Origin: Sycon ciliatum
Taxonomy: Eukaryota; Porifera; Calcarea; Leucosolenida; Sycettidae
Assembly: GCF_964019385.1 (NCBI RefSeq)
Contig: NC_088655.1
Location: forward strand, 24,252,576-24,316,575
DNA length: 64,000 bases
Direction: 5' to 3'
Of the stretch, positions 40,460-52,435 are shown one piece after another. Every line of letters begins with the position of its first letter. The first letter of the stretch is position 1. The position numbers and the translations under genes are program-made. The notes beneath the pieces are model-generated. The model saw nothing but the letters and a program-made list of their open reading frames with translations. It ran no database searches and was not told the origin of the DNA.

Positions 40460-41918
40460 ATCGCTCCCTCACTATCCAAGTTGTTATCTGAATCTCTGAC
40501 GTCTGGTGAATTCCCAGCTCCGTACAAGTCAGCCCATGTTCGCCCCATCCACAAGCGCGGTGATAAGTCGGTCTCCTCCAACTACAGACCAATATCACTG
40601 CTCCCCCATATGTCAAAGTTACTTGAGCACATAGTGCATGATCAACTCATACGCTACATCCAGAATGCACCACCCGCACTGCAACATCTCCCTGCAGAGC
40701 AATTCGCCTACCGCAGAGGCCACTCCTGCGAAGACTTGCTGACTTGTGTTACCAACGATTGGATGCTCGCCTTGGACAAGGGTGACTACGTAGCGGCTGC
40801 CTTCCTTGATATGTCAAAGGCCTTTGACACTGTCAACCACAACATGTTACTTCAAGAACTACTTGAGATTGGTATTGGCGGAGTCGCTCTGCAATGGTTT
40901 CACAGCTACCTTACAAACAGACAACAGTGCGTGGTCACTAAGACTCAACAAGGGCAACCATACACAAGCAACAGAGGCGTTCCACAAGGCTCTGTTTTAG
41001 GGCCGTTTCTATTTAACTTGTCCGTGAGGAAACTCCCCGCTGTGCCCAAACACTGCAAAGCCCGTCAATACGCAGATGATGTGTCTTTATACAGGGCGGG
41101 GAAGAATGTCCAGAACTTATGCAAAGACCTCACAGAGGACATCATCAAAGTAAAGGAATTCTTGGCAACGAGAGGTCTTATGTTGAGCTCCTCGAAAACC
41201 CAGCTTGTTGTGTTCAGGCCAAAGTCGAAACCTCTCGACCCCGATGTCAACGTTCAGATTGAAGATGTCACCATCACCCCTAGTGCACACGTGAAATACC
41301 TCGGTATAGTTCTTGACGAACATCTCCTTTGGAGTTCACATTGCACAATTAGAACGTAAAATAGGCTGTAAGTTAGGAATGTTTAGAAAGGTCCGAGACC
41401 ATTTAACGATCGATGCTAAGAGGGCTTTCTACATCTGTTCCATTCAGTCCATACTTGAGTATGGGTCTAATTCCTTTGCTCACTGCCTTTCTGCCTCCCT
41501 CCATGACCGTGTTGTCCGACTTAGTAATAGAGCGCTGCGTATTGTATTTTGCATGCCCCGCCTATCTGATGTCTCCCTTGTTCTTTCCCGCTACCATATC
41601 ATTCCCTTGTCTGTCAGGTGCCGATTCAAGCTGTACGTTCTAACGTACCGTGCGCTTCATGATCTGGCTAGTGTCTTTGTTGCTAACTGTTTCTGTCTCC
41701 GCTCTAATTCTACCTGCACTAGTTCTCGCACCCGCTCTCAAGTGTCCTCTTCCCTTGCTCTTCCGACAGCCAAACGTCGCTATGGTTTATTTTCTGTCAC
41801 TTTCCTTGGCTCTGACCGCTGGAATGCCCTCCCAGCGGAGGTCCGCTCAAGTTCTTCCTTGCATACCTTCCGTAATTCTGTTCTTCATTTTTTAGGGTAC
41901 CCTGTCAAAAGGCCTTAG
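40460..41918 (+). pseudogene. LINE ORF2 reverse transcriptase part, frameshifted
   Basis: The frame to 41359 has the RT blocks KSAHVRPIHKRGD, NYRPISLLP, AFDTVNHNMLL, GVPQGSVLGPFLFN and the catalytic YADD (about 41069-41080). Near 41313-41359 the reading passes to another frame, which ends at 41918 with the thumb/C-terminal region (GSDRWNALPAEVR). With frame breaks this copy cannot make a full protein. Confidence 0.85.
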
Positions 41919-41975
41919 GCCTGTGGGGATTGCCCTATCAAAAATTTAATAATAATAATAATAATATAGTCACTA

Positions 41976-42236
41976 CAGTCCGTTTCAAAACTATAGACAC
42001 GTACCTAGGCAAAAACCGTTATGCCAGCATCTATACCACATAAAATCTGTGATCACTTTGTGCATAATTTTTTCCAAATTGGGCGTCTGTTATCCAATCG
42101 TTTAGAAACTACATGTATATGAGAGTAATTGTGGAGCGGACCTGAGCAATATTCCCGGAAAACTATTCTCAAAACGTTCCAGCCAAATTTGAAAGATTTC
42201 AAAAACACTACGCGTCTATAGTTTTGAAATGGACTG
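41976..42236. mobile_element. TA-target MITE (CAGTCCGTTTCAAAACTATAGAC), block B empty of ribozyme element
   Basis: 261 bp with matching ends flanked by TA. It holds the single CACATAAAATCTG (42037-42049) that is duplicated around the ribozyme element in block A. Confidence 0.84.
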
Positions 42237-42262
42237 TAGATGCATGTACATGTATGTACATG

Positions 42263-42976
42263 TGTAGTATCTCTAGCTCTATCAGTATCACTGAACAGTC
42301 ATCACACAACCTCCTGGTATTACTAGCTACTTGTAGTTCACATGTACATGCTAAGTGCTTCTCCCAGCAACCACTTACTTTGAAGTAGGACTACTAGACA
42401 AACCTGCCTGCAGACCGGTACGGCCTGACCTGTTGCATTCATGCTGTAAATATGCATTACATTGATTCCTGTGTAGTCTGTCCCCCCTCACTGACCCCTT
42501 TTGATCACTTGCGAGATGCCTTCCCATCCAACAGCTTTCTTCCCCGAACCCATGTTATTGATCAGCCCTAGCTCACACACATTCAAATGCCTTTTCCTTA
42601 GATCTTCCAACAGTTGTCTTCCTAGTAATCGTTATGCCCCCTTACCCTGCCTGCCATTCACATTAGTTTCCTCCATACTTTTAGATTGCATTCCTGTTGC
42701 ATAAACCTTGCTCGCCACTTAGGTCCATTCATCCTCCCACACTGTTTCGAGTCCCGTTGTCCTCCTGCTTTCTTTTGCCCTCACTCCCAGCTGCTCTCTC
42801 TCCCTGGCCTATATAACCCGCTGATTCTTCTCAGTTCTTTGTGGAATTGATTTCGAGAGTAAAGAGTTGTGAAGCCTCAGAGCTTGCAAGTTCCTCCGGC
42901 TAGTGCTGCCAGCCTGTTACACTTTCTGTATAAGTCCAAAAGTGCTTCAGACACGAACAGGTTGGCAGACACTACA
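42263..42976 (+). repeat. 5' LTR
   Basis: 714 bp, offset exactly 2,059 bp from the 3' LTR with no difference seen by eye. It contains TATATAACCCGC (about 42810), a plausible promoter TATA region. The 67-residue open frame in each LTR is not a gene. Confidence 0.92.
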
Positions 42977-42977
42977 T

Positions 42978-42991
42978 TGGTGTCAGAAGTG
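42978..42991 (+). promoter_or_regulatory. primer binding site, tRNA-Leu type
   Basis: TGGTGTCAGAAGTG starts two bases after the 5' LTR and is complementary to the 3' end (CACTTCTGACACCA) of animal tRNA-Leu(CAA). This is the usual primer site position. Confidence 0.85.
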
Positions 42992-43097
42992 ATTCGTACC
43001 TTACGTGCTTTGTTATATTCTCTGTATTTCGTAGTCCCCGTCCTTTCCTTTGTTTCCTGAACTCTCATCCGTTACGTAGTTCTCGAGTATCATTAGT

Positions 43098-43931
43098 ATG
43101 GCTCAGCAACAACAACAACCCGCTCAGGCTGCCCCGGCTGCTCCTGCCCCCGCTGCTCCTCGTTTCTGAACCCATGACGACCTGAGAACGATGCAGAATC
43201 CCGGTTCGTCAGTCCATCCATACAGCAGATCGACGCTGTCACGTACGCATTTCGGCAAAATGGATCACCATCATCCTTCAGCGAGTTCCCATGCCCTCCG
43301 GTATGTCCCTGGACTACAGCCACCGGTATATGTACGACCCAAGCGACGTCGGCCCTTTCGTCTTCGCCCATATTGCCGATTTTGCAAGCAGATTGGCCAT
43401 GCCATAGAGTATTGCTATCGTCGTCGCGATACACGGCACATCTTCCCTTCAACCCAGGTATGTCACCCTTCTTGCTTTATCCCTACTCAATCATCAACCC
43501 GGTCAAATGCAACTGTTACTAGTACACATGCTACCCCTATCGTGCAAGCTACGCCGCGCATTATGCAAGCTCCCCCATCCAGCAGTACTTTCCATTCTGT
43601 CCTGATGCTCCTCGCTGCCATATCCCTCTCACTAACTCGTTCTGCTGCCAAAGTTGTTCCCCTGCTGACATCTCTCACATTTAGTTTGTTTGCTACACTA
43701 CACGCGATACACAAGGCCCTCCACGTTCCTTCAGCCACTCCATCCCACAGACAATCCCACTCCCAGTCCCCGTCACACCATTCGATCAACAGCCTAGGAC
43801 TCACAACCCTCCATATACCTTCATGTCCGTCCAGATACATGCGTTACCCAGTTCTAGATCGCCCAACATTCCGTCCCACTGACACTCCCCTACAACCGCT
43901 TTCTCCCCGGTCTGACCACAAAGTGTCCTAG
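43098..43931 (+). pseudogene. gag-like remnant with CCHC zinc knuckle
   Basis: ATG at 43098 starts a Gln/Pro/Ala-rich frame that stops after about 23 codons. Another frame (43191-43931) contains CRFCKQIGHAIEYC (43374-43415), a perfect C-x2-C-x4-H-x4-C zinc knuckle of retroelement nucleocapsids, preceded by basic residues. The rest is low complexity, Ser/Thr/Pro/His-rich. The original gag is not intact. Confidence 0.75.
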
Positions 43932-44307
43932 CCTTTTCGTTACCCATCCCGATCATGTCCACCCCGTTCCGACCAAGCAATCCGTTTCAGACCCAAATAC
44001 AGTATATCCCGCAAGCACGCACTCCAATAACCAGTACAAGTAACAATGATTAAACCGCCACATGGTGAGCGAGTTCTTTCCGGTTGAACCGTCCCAGAGA
44101 GACGAGAGTCAAGAAGTATTACCGTCCACAATAAGAGTGACGCGATGGAACACGTCCCTTGTACCGTCCAATACATGTATTGAGACGCGAACACATACAT
44201 GTACATTTTCCAGCTTCACAGAGAGGCAAATCCTTCACACATTTTAATTTACCTTTGTCTGTCTTTTCACGAACACCCGTCCCGTAGACACGAGGACGTG
44301 TCTCAAC

Positions 44308-44321
44308 GGAGGAGGGGCGAG
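44308..44321 (+). promoter_or_regulatory. polypurine tract
   Basis: GGAGGAGGGGCGAG lies directly against the 3' LTR start, the expected plus-strand priming site; one C interrupts it. Confidence 0.75.
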
Positions 44322-45035
44322 TGTAGTATCTCTAGCTCTATCAGTATCACTGAACAGTCATCACACAACCTCCTGGTATTACTAGCTACTTGTAGTTCAC
44401 ATGTACATGCTAAGTGCTTCTCCCAGCAACCACTTACTTTGAAGTAGGACTACTAGACAAACCTGCCTGCAGACCGGTACGGCCTGACCTGTTGCATTCA
44501 TGCTGTAAATATGCATTACATTGATTCCTGTGTAGTCTGTCCCCCCTCACTGACCCCTTTTGATCACTTGCGAGATGCCTTCCCATCCAACAGCTTTCTT
44601 CCCCGAACCCATGTTATTGATCAGCCCTAGCTCACACACATTCAAATGCCTTTTCCTTAGATCTTCCAACAGTTGTCTTCCTAGTAATCGTTATGCCCCC
44701 TTACCCTGCCTGCCATTCACATTAGTTTCCTCCATACTTTTAGATTGCATTCCTGTTGCATAAACCTTGCTCGCCACTTAGGTCCATTCATCCTCCCACA
44801 CTGTTTCGAGTCCCGTTGTCCTCCTGCTTTCTTTTGCCCTCACTCCCAGCTGCTCTCTCTCCCTGGCCTATATAACCCGCTGATTCTTCTCAGTTCTTTG
44901 TGGAATTGATTTCGAGAGTAAAGAGTTGTGAAGCCTCAGAGCTTGCAAGTTCCTCCGGCTAGTGCTGCCAGCCTGTTACACTTTCTGTATAAGTCCAAAA
45001 GTGCTTCAGACACGAACAGGTTGGCAGACACTACA
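44322..45035 (+). repeat. 3' LTR
   Basis: 714 bp, same as the 5' LTR, followed by the target repeat CATG at 45036-45039. Confidence 0.92.
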
Positions 45036-45536
45036 CATGTGCACCATGATCAAGGCTGACGTTTCAGTGATGGTTCGGTTTTACTGTCTCCACCTTGCCC
45101 TTGACCTAGCCCTTTTACAGCGAGACCTGTTGCATGCATGCTTCGCACTCTCATGTCATGTGAATATTTCTATCCTTGTCTTTTGGTGAGAGCTTGGGCA
45201 ATCCACTTTAACTTATCCAAGCAAGAAGGCAGCAATGCCTGTTCACGCTGGTGGAGTAAAATAAAATAGACCATGCAACCAACCAAACCTTGATCAAGGG
45301 CCTGTCTGGGTTTGCACGTGCACCACTGAACCGGTCTGAACAACGTCGTCACTCGTCAGGGTTTTGCTGGCCTGCTACATCTACATGTACCCCTTGGCGG
45401 ACAACAATGCGGACAGAAAAATTGGCCGAACTTGGTGTTTTTTTTTGGTATGTTCCATGCATGTTTGGTCTGTGGATGAAGAAATGGAGCAGAATTCGAG
45501 GAGGTGCCTGTCATAAGCCTTGATAAGGTTTGAATG

Positions 45537-45776
45537 GTTCTGCCAATTTCACCACTTTTCGAGCAGAATCTGCCAATTTCACTACTTTTCGAGCAGAATC
45601 CGCCAATTTCACTACTTTACGAACAGAATCTGCCAAGTTCACCGCTTTTCGAGCAGAATCCGCCAATTTCACTACTTTTCGAGCAGAATCCGCCAATTTC
45701 ACTACTTTTCGAACAGAATCTGCCAAGTTCACCGCTTTTCGAGCAGAATCTGCCAAGTTCACCGCTTTTCCAGCAG
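45537..45776. repeat. 30-bp tandem array, 8 units (block B)
   Basis: Same unit and unit count as 21551-21790, but variant units are in a different order: two GTTCACCGCT units are adjacent at the end. Confidence 0.91.
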
Positions 45777-47256
45777 AATATGCCATTATCCGCCGAGGTC
45801 TACATGTACAGTGCCTGCATCTTTAAAACTATTGCGTCATGCAATCTCTATTCGGCTTATTCTTCTTCTTCATAACCTGCCGACGGGGACTTCCTCGATT
45901 TAGGCTAAGGCCTGTGGAGAATTTATGAATACTGGGAAACTCCGAGAAGGCGTACCCCGATGGGGCAGCAGAATATGTATAACTAATGACATTGTAGTAT
46001 CCGATGTAACGGGTCCATTACTTCATCAGTGTACATTATGGTTAGTTCTGTTTGTATGTTCCACTTGGTTGGTTGGTAGGTTGGTTGGTTGCTCTGTCTA
46101 TCTTTATTCGCACAATAAACGGGAACTAGGCCCAATGATATAAAGGCGAATGGATGAGCAGAATTTAGAAAAGAAAGGAGAAAATTACGAAAGAAAAAGT
46201 ATCTGACAGTGGAGTCAAGGGAGTATCAGGGGTGACAGGGTGGTCGAGGAGAGCTAGGGGGCGGGCTAGTCTGAGCAACAATAATTTATGGTAAGCAACT
46301 AACTTATGCTAAACTTTTTCTGCACTTCACGAAGTCATTTTGTGTGAGACAAGGCCTAATCACTGGTATCCGCGTTGGAGACTTGGTATGGATGGAGTTG
46401 TTGTTGTTGTTGTTGTTGTGGCTGTCTACTTACTTTTGATTCTCCAAAGGCAAATGGATGCTTATCAATATCATTGGATCGGGAGTCGAGATAGAGAGAA
46501 AACAGAGGGGGGGGGGGGGGGGATAGGAAGAGATGATAATGTAAGAAAGGGACGTCACGTGTGTCAGTGAACGGGCGGGGGGGGGGGCTACGTGGTGAAA
46601 AAGAGTGCTGGCCTAGCTAACGTAACTCGTTAGCCAGCTGGTAGACCTCTACATGGTCTGGCTGCTGACCAAAACGAGGACGAAACGACCTGATGAGCTC
46701 AGGACAGTCGCCAGACCGGATTTTTGGCAAGGGTCGGTTGGGCCATGCATGGTACACGCGTGACCTGCATGTACTTATGTGTCTTTCATTCATTTTTTAT
46801 TTTTGTCAGCGCTCATATCATTTTAATGAATGGACTTGTAGGATTCGATCGTGCAGTAAGCACCGCTGCGAGTTGGAGTCGATCGTGGCTACTGCGCTAG
46901 GCAATGTGGCTGTGATCTTACTTCTAAGTCACACTCCCAGTAAGTGTTCCACTGTCACTGTCTGTGTTGTGATCGACGTGCTACAGTATACAGAGCTATA
47001 CAGACGCTACGGCCAGGGCTGTTTGGCACGGGTATGCCTGGCTAGCTAGCTAGCTAGCTGAGTCGATGAATTGTAGTATTTCTTGCAGCGTGGCGGATAT
47101 ACTTCCACTAATCTACATGTATATCAAACTATAGGTAAGCTTTGGAAGAGGTTCAATGCTTCACATGTCAGACCCGTATCCTGCTCAGGCGGTCTTGCGC
47201 TTTACAGCGCTTGACCATCATGGATCTTTCTCATTGTATAAATAATTTTAATATGG

Positions 47257-47315
47257 TTGATAAATATGGTGGTAAAGACACACCTGGCAATATGGCGGTA
47301 AACACACGCCTGCCC
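47257..47315 (-). mobile_element. 3' fragment of the ribozyme retroelement family
   Basis: Its reverse complement is identical over 59 bases to 20788-20846, the 3' end of the ribozyme element. It sits in a short segment absent from block A (near 23260). A 5'-truncated, inverted copy like this is expected from reverse-transcription-based insertion. Confidence 0.85.
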
Positions 47316-47493
47316 AGAATATTTGGTATCAATTTTATAGAAATTTTATGACGTCACTTTTATAATTATTATTATTATACGCATTCCCGCGTTGAAGTGT
47401 AGCAGCAGTATGCTGCGTCCACAGCTTCGCTTATGCAGAATGGCTTGGGTGAGAGGAGAGGGGAGAGAAAGCAACAAGGCAACCAACATCTAT

Positions 47494-47870
47494 CTGTCCC
47501 TGCGGGAATTTGCGGAAAAAATCCTCGAAAACTTGCGCAAAAAATTGCGGCAGAAAACAACAAAAAATGCGGCGAAAAGTGCGGAACTTGCCAGGAACTC
47601 GCGGAATTGTTGGCAGAAAATTGCGGATTTGGGCCAAATCACGAAGTTTGTTGTATCCTTAGAATCGCTATTTGCGTACTGTGGAAATAACCTACGAGCA
47701 GGATCATGGAAAGCACTTTATACTGCGTGAAAAGTGCAGAAAAATGTCAAAAGAAGTGCAGAAAACAACAAAAAACGCGGGAAATCGCAGATTTTTCAGA
47801 AAATCGCGGGTTTGGGCCAAAATCGCGAAATTTGTTGCGTCCGTGGAATCGCGATTTCCTGGAGGGACAG
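47494..47870. mobile_element. MITE present only in block B, ATCTAT target repeat
   Basis: 377 bp with ends CTGTCCCT and AGGGACAG, flanked by ATCTAT (47488-47493, 47871-47876). That sequence is single in block A (near 23443). The interior has two related units of GCAGAAAACAACAAAAAA type. Superfamily not assigned. Confidence 0.85.
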
Positions 47871-48449
47871 ATCTATGAGATAGGTCACAATAACATGAAG
47901 AGAACCAACCTACATATGCATGATTGCACAAGAATGGAGACGACAAATGGCTATAATCATTGTGCCACAAAACCGGTACACAGGAGATCTGTCGACAATG
48001 TAACGAAACATAAAACTCAGTTACTCAATACAGGTTCCACTAAATTACAAGAGAACAACGCCACAACATTAGAATTGCCGCTAAATTATCGCAAGTGTAG
48101 AGAACGAGTCCAATACAAATGAAAACCATGAACAGACTGTTCCGAAGTTATTTTGGGAACAAATTGTACTACATGTACTTGCTGATACTGACGCTGACGG
48201 AACACGAATTTGAGTTGAATGCGCACGAAGTCTTGTACATGTACATCATTATGCGCCGGTGTTGTGGAGTAAGCAGGTACGTCAGTCACCAATCCAGCTT
48301 CAGCTCCGCGCTTGCTTCAGCAGAATGTTGCCCGCGTTTGCTTTGCCTCCACACGGATAGACGAGTTCTATAATAGCCGTACAAAAACATTTTCATAATT
48401 CACAGCAATACTGTCCTGGAAATGCTTATAAGTTTCCAGTGTGGCACAC

Positions 48450-48451
<2 letters not shown>

Positions 48452-48511
<60 letters not shown>

Positions 48512-48515
48512 AAAC

Positions 48516-48577
<62 letters not shown>

Positions 48578-48579
48578 AT
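48452..48579. repeat. (CA)n microsatellite (block B)
   Basis: Longer allele of the repeat at 24022-24113. Confidence 0.94.
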
Positions 48580-48943
48580 ACTGATCAGGTTCAAAAAATT
48601 AAAAAAAATTGTCTCACACTGCTGCATACTTAGTTGTCATTCAAAAAATTCGAAAATCTGTTGACTCACGCTCGTATGCTTGTGCACATTTGGAAATCCC
48701 AATGTAATCATTCGTATAACCTCTGTAATACATGCATATCTGCTGCTACACCAGGTTTTTTCCATATTAGGAGGCTCCACTACAGCCAATTCAGCATCTC
48801 TTAAAATCAACCTACGGTGGAAAATCCGTTGCCAGGAGCGTACTCCGTAGTCTCCTCGTGGACTCAAATCCGGTGAACTGCTGACGTTCACGTGTGCCAA
48901 CTGTGGCCTGTCGCAAGCAGCAGCAGCGGCAGCACCGGGGGAA

Positions 48944-51355
48944 ATGGATCGTGCACACGAGGGCATTCTGCGACGACTGCGTATGGACCTGCGGAAGAGC
49001 CTGGCAGTGGATGACCACCTGCTCGACCACCTGTACTGCAAGCGCATCATCACCGAGGCCGAGAAGCTAGATATCAAGGCCAAGGAGAGCGATGGCGGTG
49101 GTGGTGGCAGGCCGGTATGCGGTAGGGAGCAGGTGAGTCAGCAGCTCTGTGCTTAGGGGTGTAGGGCATTGCAGTACGGTGAAACCTGCCCTAAGACGAC
49201 CGCTCTGAAGGGGCTTTCGAAACCAGGTCTCTGTTGCCAGGTGCAGTTGGCTGGAATTAGCATCCCTTGGTGCTGGTTGCAGTGGTAGTCAGGGAGAGGT
49301 TGTGTTCTCTATTCGAGTGGTCGCCTTGACAGGTTTTACTGTACTTGAGTGCTTGTACATGAGTGGACTGGGGCGGGGGGGGGGGGGGGCGGGGGTAGGC
49401 AGCAGTGCATTTGTATCTGATTGCGGGGGGGGGGGGGGGGATACCGTTTAAAAGCAAAGTGTTGGTTGCGGGGGGAGGGGGGGGGGGGTGAGCAGGGCAG
49501 AAAAGCATTACCTGGTTGGGTGGGGTGGGGATATAGTGAAGCAGAGTGTTTGTATCGTGTTTCTTTTGCGTATATGTTCTCCACGGCAAATCCCCTCAAC
49601 CACACCACTCATGATGCCCTTACCTACAGGTCCGCCAACGTCTGTAATTTCCTTTGAAAGAATAATATATTGTAGAATGAAATACAGTACTGCCGGGCGC
49701 CGAAGAACGGACCTCCGAAGAACGGCCAGGCTAGATTTTCTTAAGAATGGTCTTCGCTGCATTTTTTGCAGATAATTGTAAGGACGGAAACCGTAATGTA
49801 ACACTATTGTACACTCAGTGTACATGTACATGTATGACTGTACCATCGAATAAGAATGAAACTGCTGTGTTCGCTAAAACTAGGCACACTCTAGGCTATA
49901 ACCCTGACCCCCAGTTCTTCGGCGCCCGACAGTACTGTAGCAATAAAATTGAATAAATATTGCAGAATACAGTCGTCCCTCTCTAATCCGGCACTTGTTT
50001 ATCCGGAACCCTTGCCAACCGGCGCACTTTCTGACGAAACCGATTTTTTTCGTTCAATTCCGACATCTTAATCCGGCACTTGAATTCCGCCTCCGGCAGT
50101 GACTTTTTGAAACGAATCGCTCAAACTGCACGTAGTTTGATTTCATAATCCGGCAGTCGTAAATCGACTGTGCGTGTGTGTGCAAGAGTACGTATACATG
50201 TGAACATGTTCTCTGTTTTACTTTATCACTGTGTATATTCCTGGAGAAAAGTTGAGAATATAAAGCCGTGCACCAAATACTGGAGTCGACACGGAAAAAC
50301 CCTGCGTTTTGACGTATGATACATGCATGCAATTGGGTAGGGCCGGGTCAGAGGGCAGGATTTCTTAATCCAGCACCCTCGTTAATCCAGCAGAAAATGC
50401 CGTAGCAAAAGGTGCCGGATTAGAGAGGGACGACTGTATGTCCTGTCATCTGACTCTGATGTCATGATTCCAATATCTCCTCTGCTGTGACTCTGTCCCA
50501 TTGCCCCATATCACCAGGCGGAAATTATCCTGCAGCTGTTGCCGTCGCGCGGTCGCAGTGCCTTTGCCGTCTTCCATGACGCGCTCCAGCACTCCGCGCT
50601 CCGCTCCAATCACGAGCTGGCGGCCCGACTGCGCTCGGCCGAGCAGAAGGAGCTGGGCGGCAAGGACGTGACGTGCTTTGCTGCGCCCGTCGAGGAGACA
50701 GCCGGCAGCCGCACCCGGACAGGAGTAGCGGAGACTGGAGACAGCAGCAGCTTTGACAGAAGTAACAGCTCTGGCTGGGCCAGTCGACCGTCCAGCATGG
50801 ATGAAACTGACGGCAGTTGTTCCGGTAATAGTTTGTTTGTTAAGAAAGTGTCTGCTCCGAACGGTCGGAGCTTGCGCTTCCTGCCGACTGACTTGACACT
50901 TGGCTGATTCACGGCTGGGTCTGGAGCACACGAGAATCCCAGCGTTCCGAGCAGAAACATTCTTCACCAATTAGCGCCGATGTCGCAACATCTTAGTTTA
51001 TTGATTGTTTTGTATGAACACAGAAGATGTGTTTCAAGCATGGCTTGTTGGGAATGCACTGAGTACAGATATGCAATGAGGTTACGATAAGCTGCTACGT
51101 GTATATAGCACAGGCCAAGCCCCCCCCCCCCCCCCCACACACACACAAACAACACCACCACCACCACCATCCCACATCCTCATTCTCTCTTTTTCGCTCG
51201 CCCGCTCTCTCTCGCTCTCTATCTATCTATCTATCTCTATCTCTCCCTCTCTCTCCTCTCTATCAATCTCCCCCTCACTCTCTCTCTCCCTCTCTATCTC
51301 TCTATCTATCTATCTCTCTATCTATCTATCTATCTTCTCTCTCTCTCTCTCTCTT

Positions 51356-51436
<81 letters not shown>

Positions 51437-51773
51437 TTTGCTACATTCCAACGCAGGCATGAGGCACAATCCGTGGCACGACGATCGCTTTCGCAAGCTA
51501 ATGGTCTGGCTGGTCAAAAGCATGGAGCCGGCCGAGGCACGCCTGGTCTGCTTCGGCGAGGGGCTTCTCTCCGACACGGACATGCTCGAGTTGCAGGGCA
51601 AGGAGATCCAGGGCAGCATCAGGCATAACATGCTCTTGATGGAACGTTTGCGCATTGGCGGACCAGCGAGCTATGACAAGTTTCTCGCCGCCGTCAAGGA
51701 GATGGGGCCCCAGCTTGCGGCGAAGTATGACTCACTGGCCGAACTTAAGCACCCCGCCGTGACCTTCCGCTAG
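48944..51773 (+). CDS. tandem-CARD (death-fold) adaptor-like protein, block B copy
   Basis: Exons 48944-49132, 50518-50824 and 51457-51773 give about 270 residues. They match the block A gene almost everywhere; exon 1 is 3 bp shorter through loss of one Gly codon in the poly-Gly stretch at the first exon end. Splice sites and phases are the same. The domain reading is as for the block A copy: an N-terminal CARD split by intron 1, a Ser/Thr/Gly linker, and a second CARD-like helical unit in exon 3. Both copies are open, so neither is visibly a pseudogene. Confidence 0.8.
49172..49341. mobile_element. short MITE in CARD intron 1 (block B)
   Basis: Counterpart of 24713-24881, with a cleaner right end (ACAGTAAAACCTGTC in reverse complement) followed by TA. 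Confidence 0.62.
49685..49937. mobile_element. TA-target MITE (CAGTACTGCCGGGCG), block B
   Basis: Counterpart of 25223-25489, 253 bp, same intron position. Confidence 0.83.
49970..50436. mobile_element. pogo/Tigger-like MITE (CAGTCGTCCCTC), block B
   Basis: Counterpart of 25522-25983, 467 bp. Confidence 0.85.
51195..51432. repeat. (CT)n / (CTAT)n tract before CARD exon 3 (block B)
   Basis: Longer allele of 26730-26950, again directly before the exon 3 acceptor. Confidence 0.92.
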
Positions 51774-52134
51774 GTCAGTTCTCAATCATGAGGCCGTGGC
51801 TTGGACGATTCCAAGAGATTGACTAAAGACGCATATTTTTATCAGCAGAGTTATTTTTTATGGCGGCTCCTAAGCAGCTGCTTCCAGTGCAAGCTTAATA
51901 GCTTGTGGATGCATGCAAGGATGTGAGCGTGAACTTGGGTGTGAGCGTGGGTGTAGGTGAGAATTTTTTGGATTCAAATTGTCCAGGTCGATATTAGTAG
52001 AACCCTTGATGAGTTGATCCTATACACGCTGTGTATAACCACGGCAGTCTCCCAAACTGTCTGAGTGCTATTTTGAGACTTATTATGGAGATTTATTACC
52101 CCCCCCCACAGCCATTTATTATTTCTCACGTGCA

Positions 52135-52401
52135 CACACACACACACCTTTGGACCTTTGGAAAGCCCATCGTCGAAGGCGATGATAGCTATTAGGCGAG
52201 GCAGTAGTTCTTGTGTCGGGATAAATCATTCGGACGGCGAAAGTCGCGGCCGCAGACACAGACGAACACTCTTGGTTGGGGCTGGCTTGGTGGCTTCCGA
52301 CGGCTACGTTCGCGCCAGTCCCTCCAGTCCTGAGCAAGGTGGTACCATTGCGCCTCCGGGATACCGGTCGCACGCAGGTCTGAAGCTGCCACATCTCTCC
52401 A

Positions 52402-52405
<4 letters not shown>
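52135..52405 (-). mobile_element. LINE 3' relic with zinc-finger-like tail (block B)
   Basis: Same relic as 27655-27925. Here the frame runs through QDWRDWRERSRR into VCGRDFRRPNDLSRHK without the stop seen in block A. Confidence 0.6.

Positions 52406-52435
<30 letters not shown>

Larger units (their letters stand above)
39034..41965 (+). mobile_element. CR1/L2-like LINE, 5'-truncated and broken
   Basis: Inserted between bases that are adjacent in block A (GGAGTAG and ATAGTCAC near 20460). It begins inside ORF1, whose last 45 codons remain (39034-39171). ORF2 carries an APE-type endonuclease and a reverse transcriptase but is split by two frame changes. The end is a (TAA)n tail typical of CR1/L2/Rex-type elements. 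No clear target duplication. Confidence 0.88.
42263..45035 (+). mobile_element. non-autonomous LTR retrotransposon, 2.77 kb
   Basis: Two 714-bp LTRs (42263-42976, 44322-45035), apparently identical, start TGTAGT and end ACTACA. A 4-bp direct repeat CATG flanks it. The primer site matches tRNA-Leu, a purine tract precedes the 3' LTR, and the 1,345-bp interior has only gag-like remains. No protease, reverse transcriptase or integrase. The block A site (about 21060) is empty. Identical LTRs mean a young insertion. Confidence 0.92.

Noticed and set aside
42501..42704. 67-residue open frame identical at 44560-44763
   Set aside because: It is repeated only because both lie in the two LTRs; no protein features.
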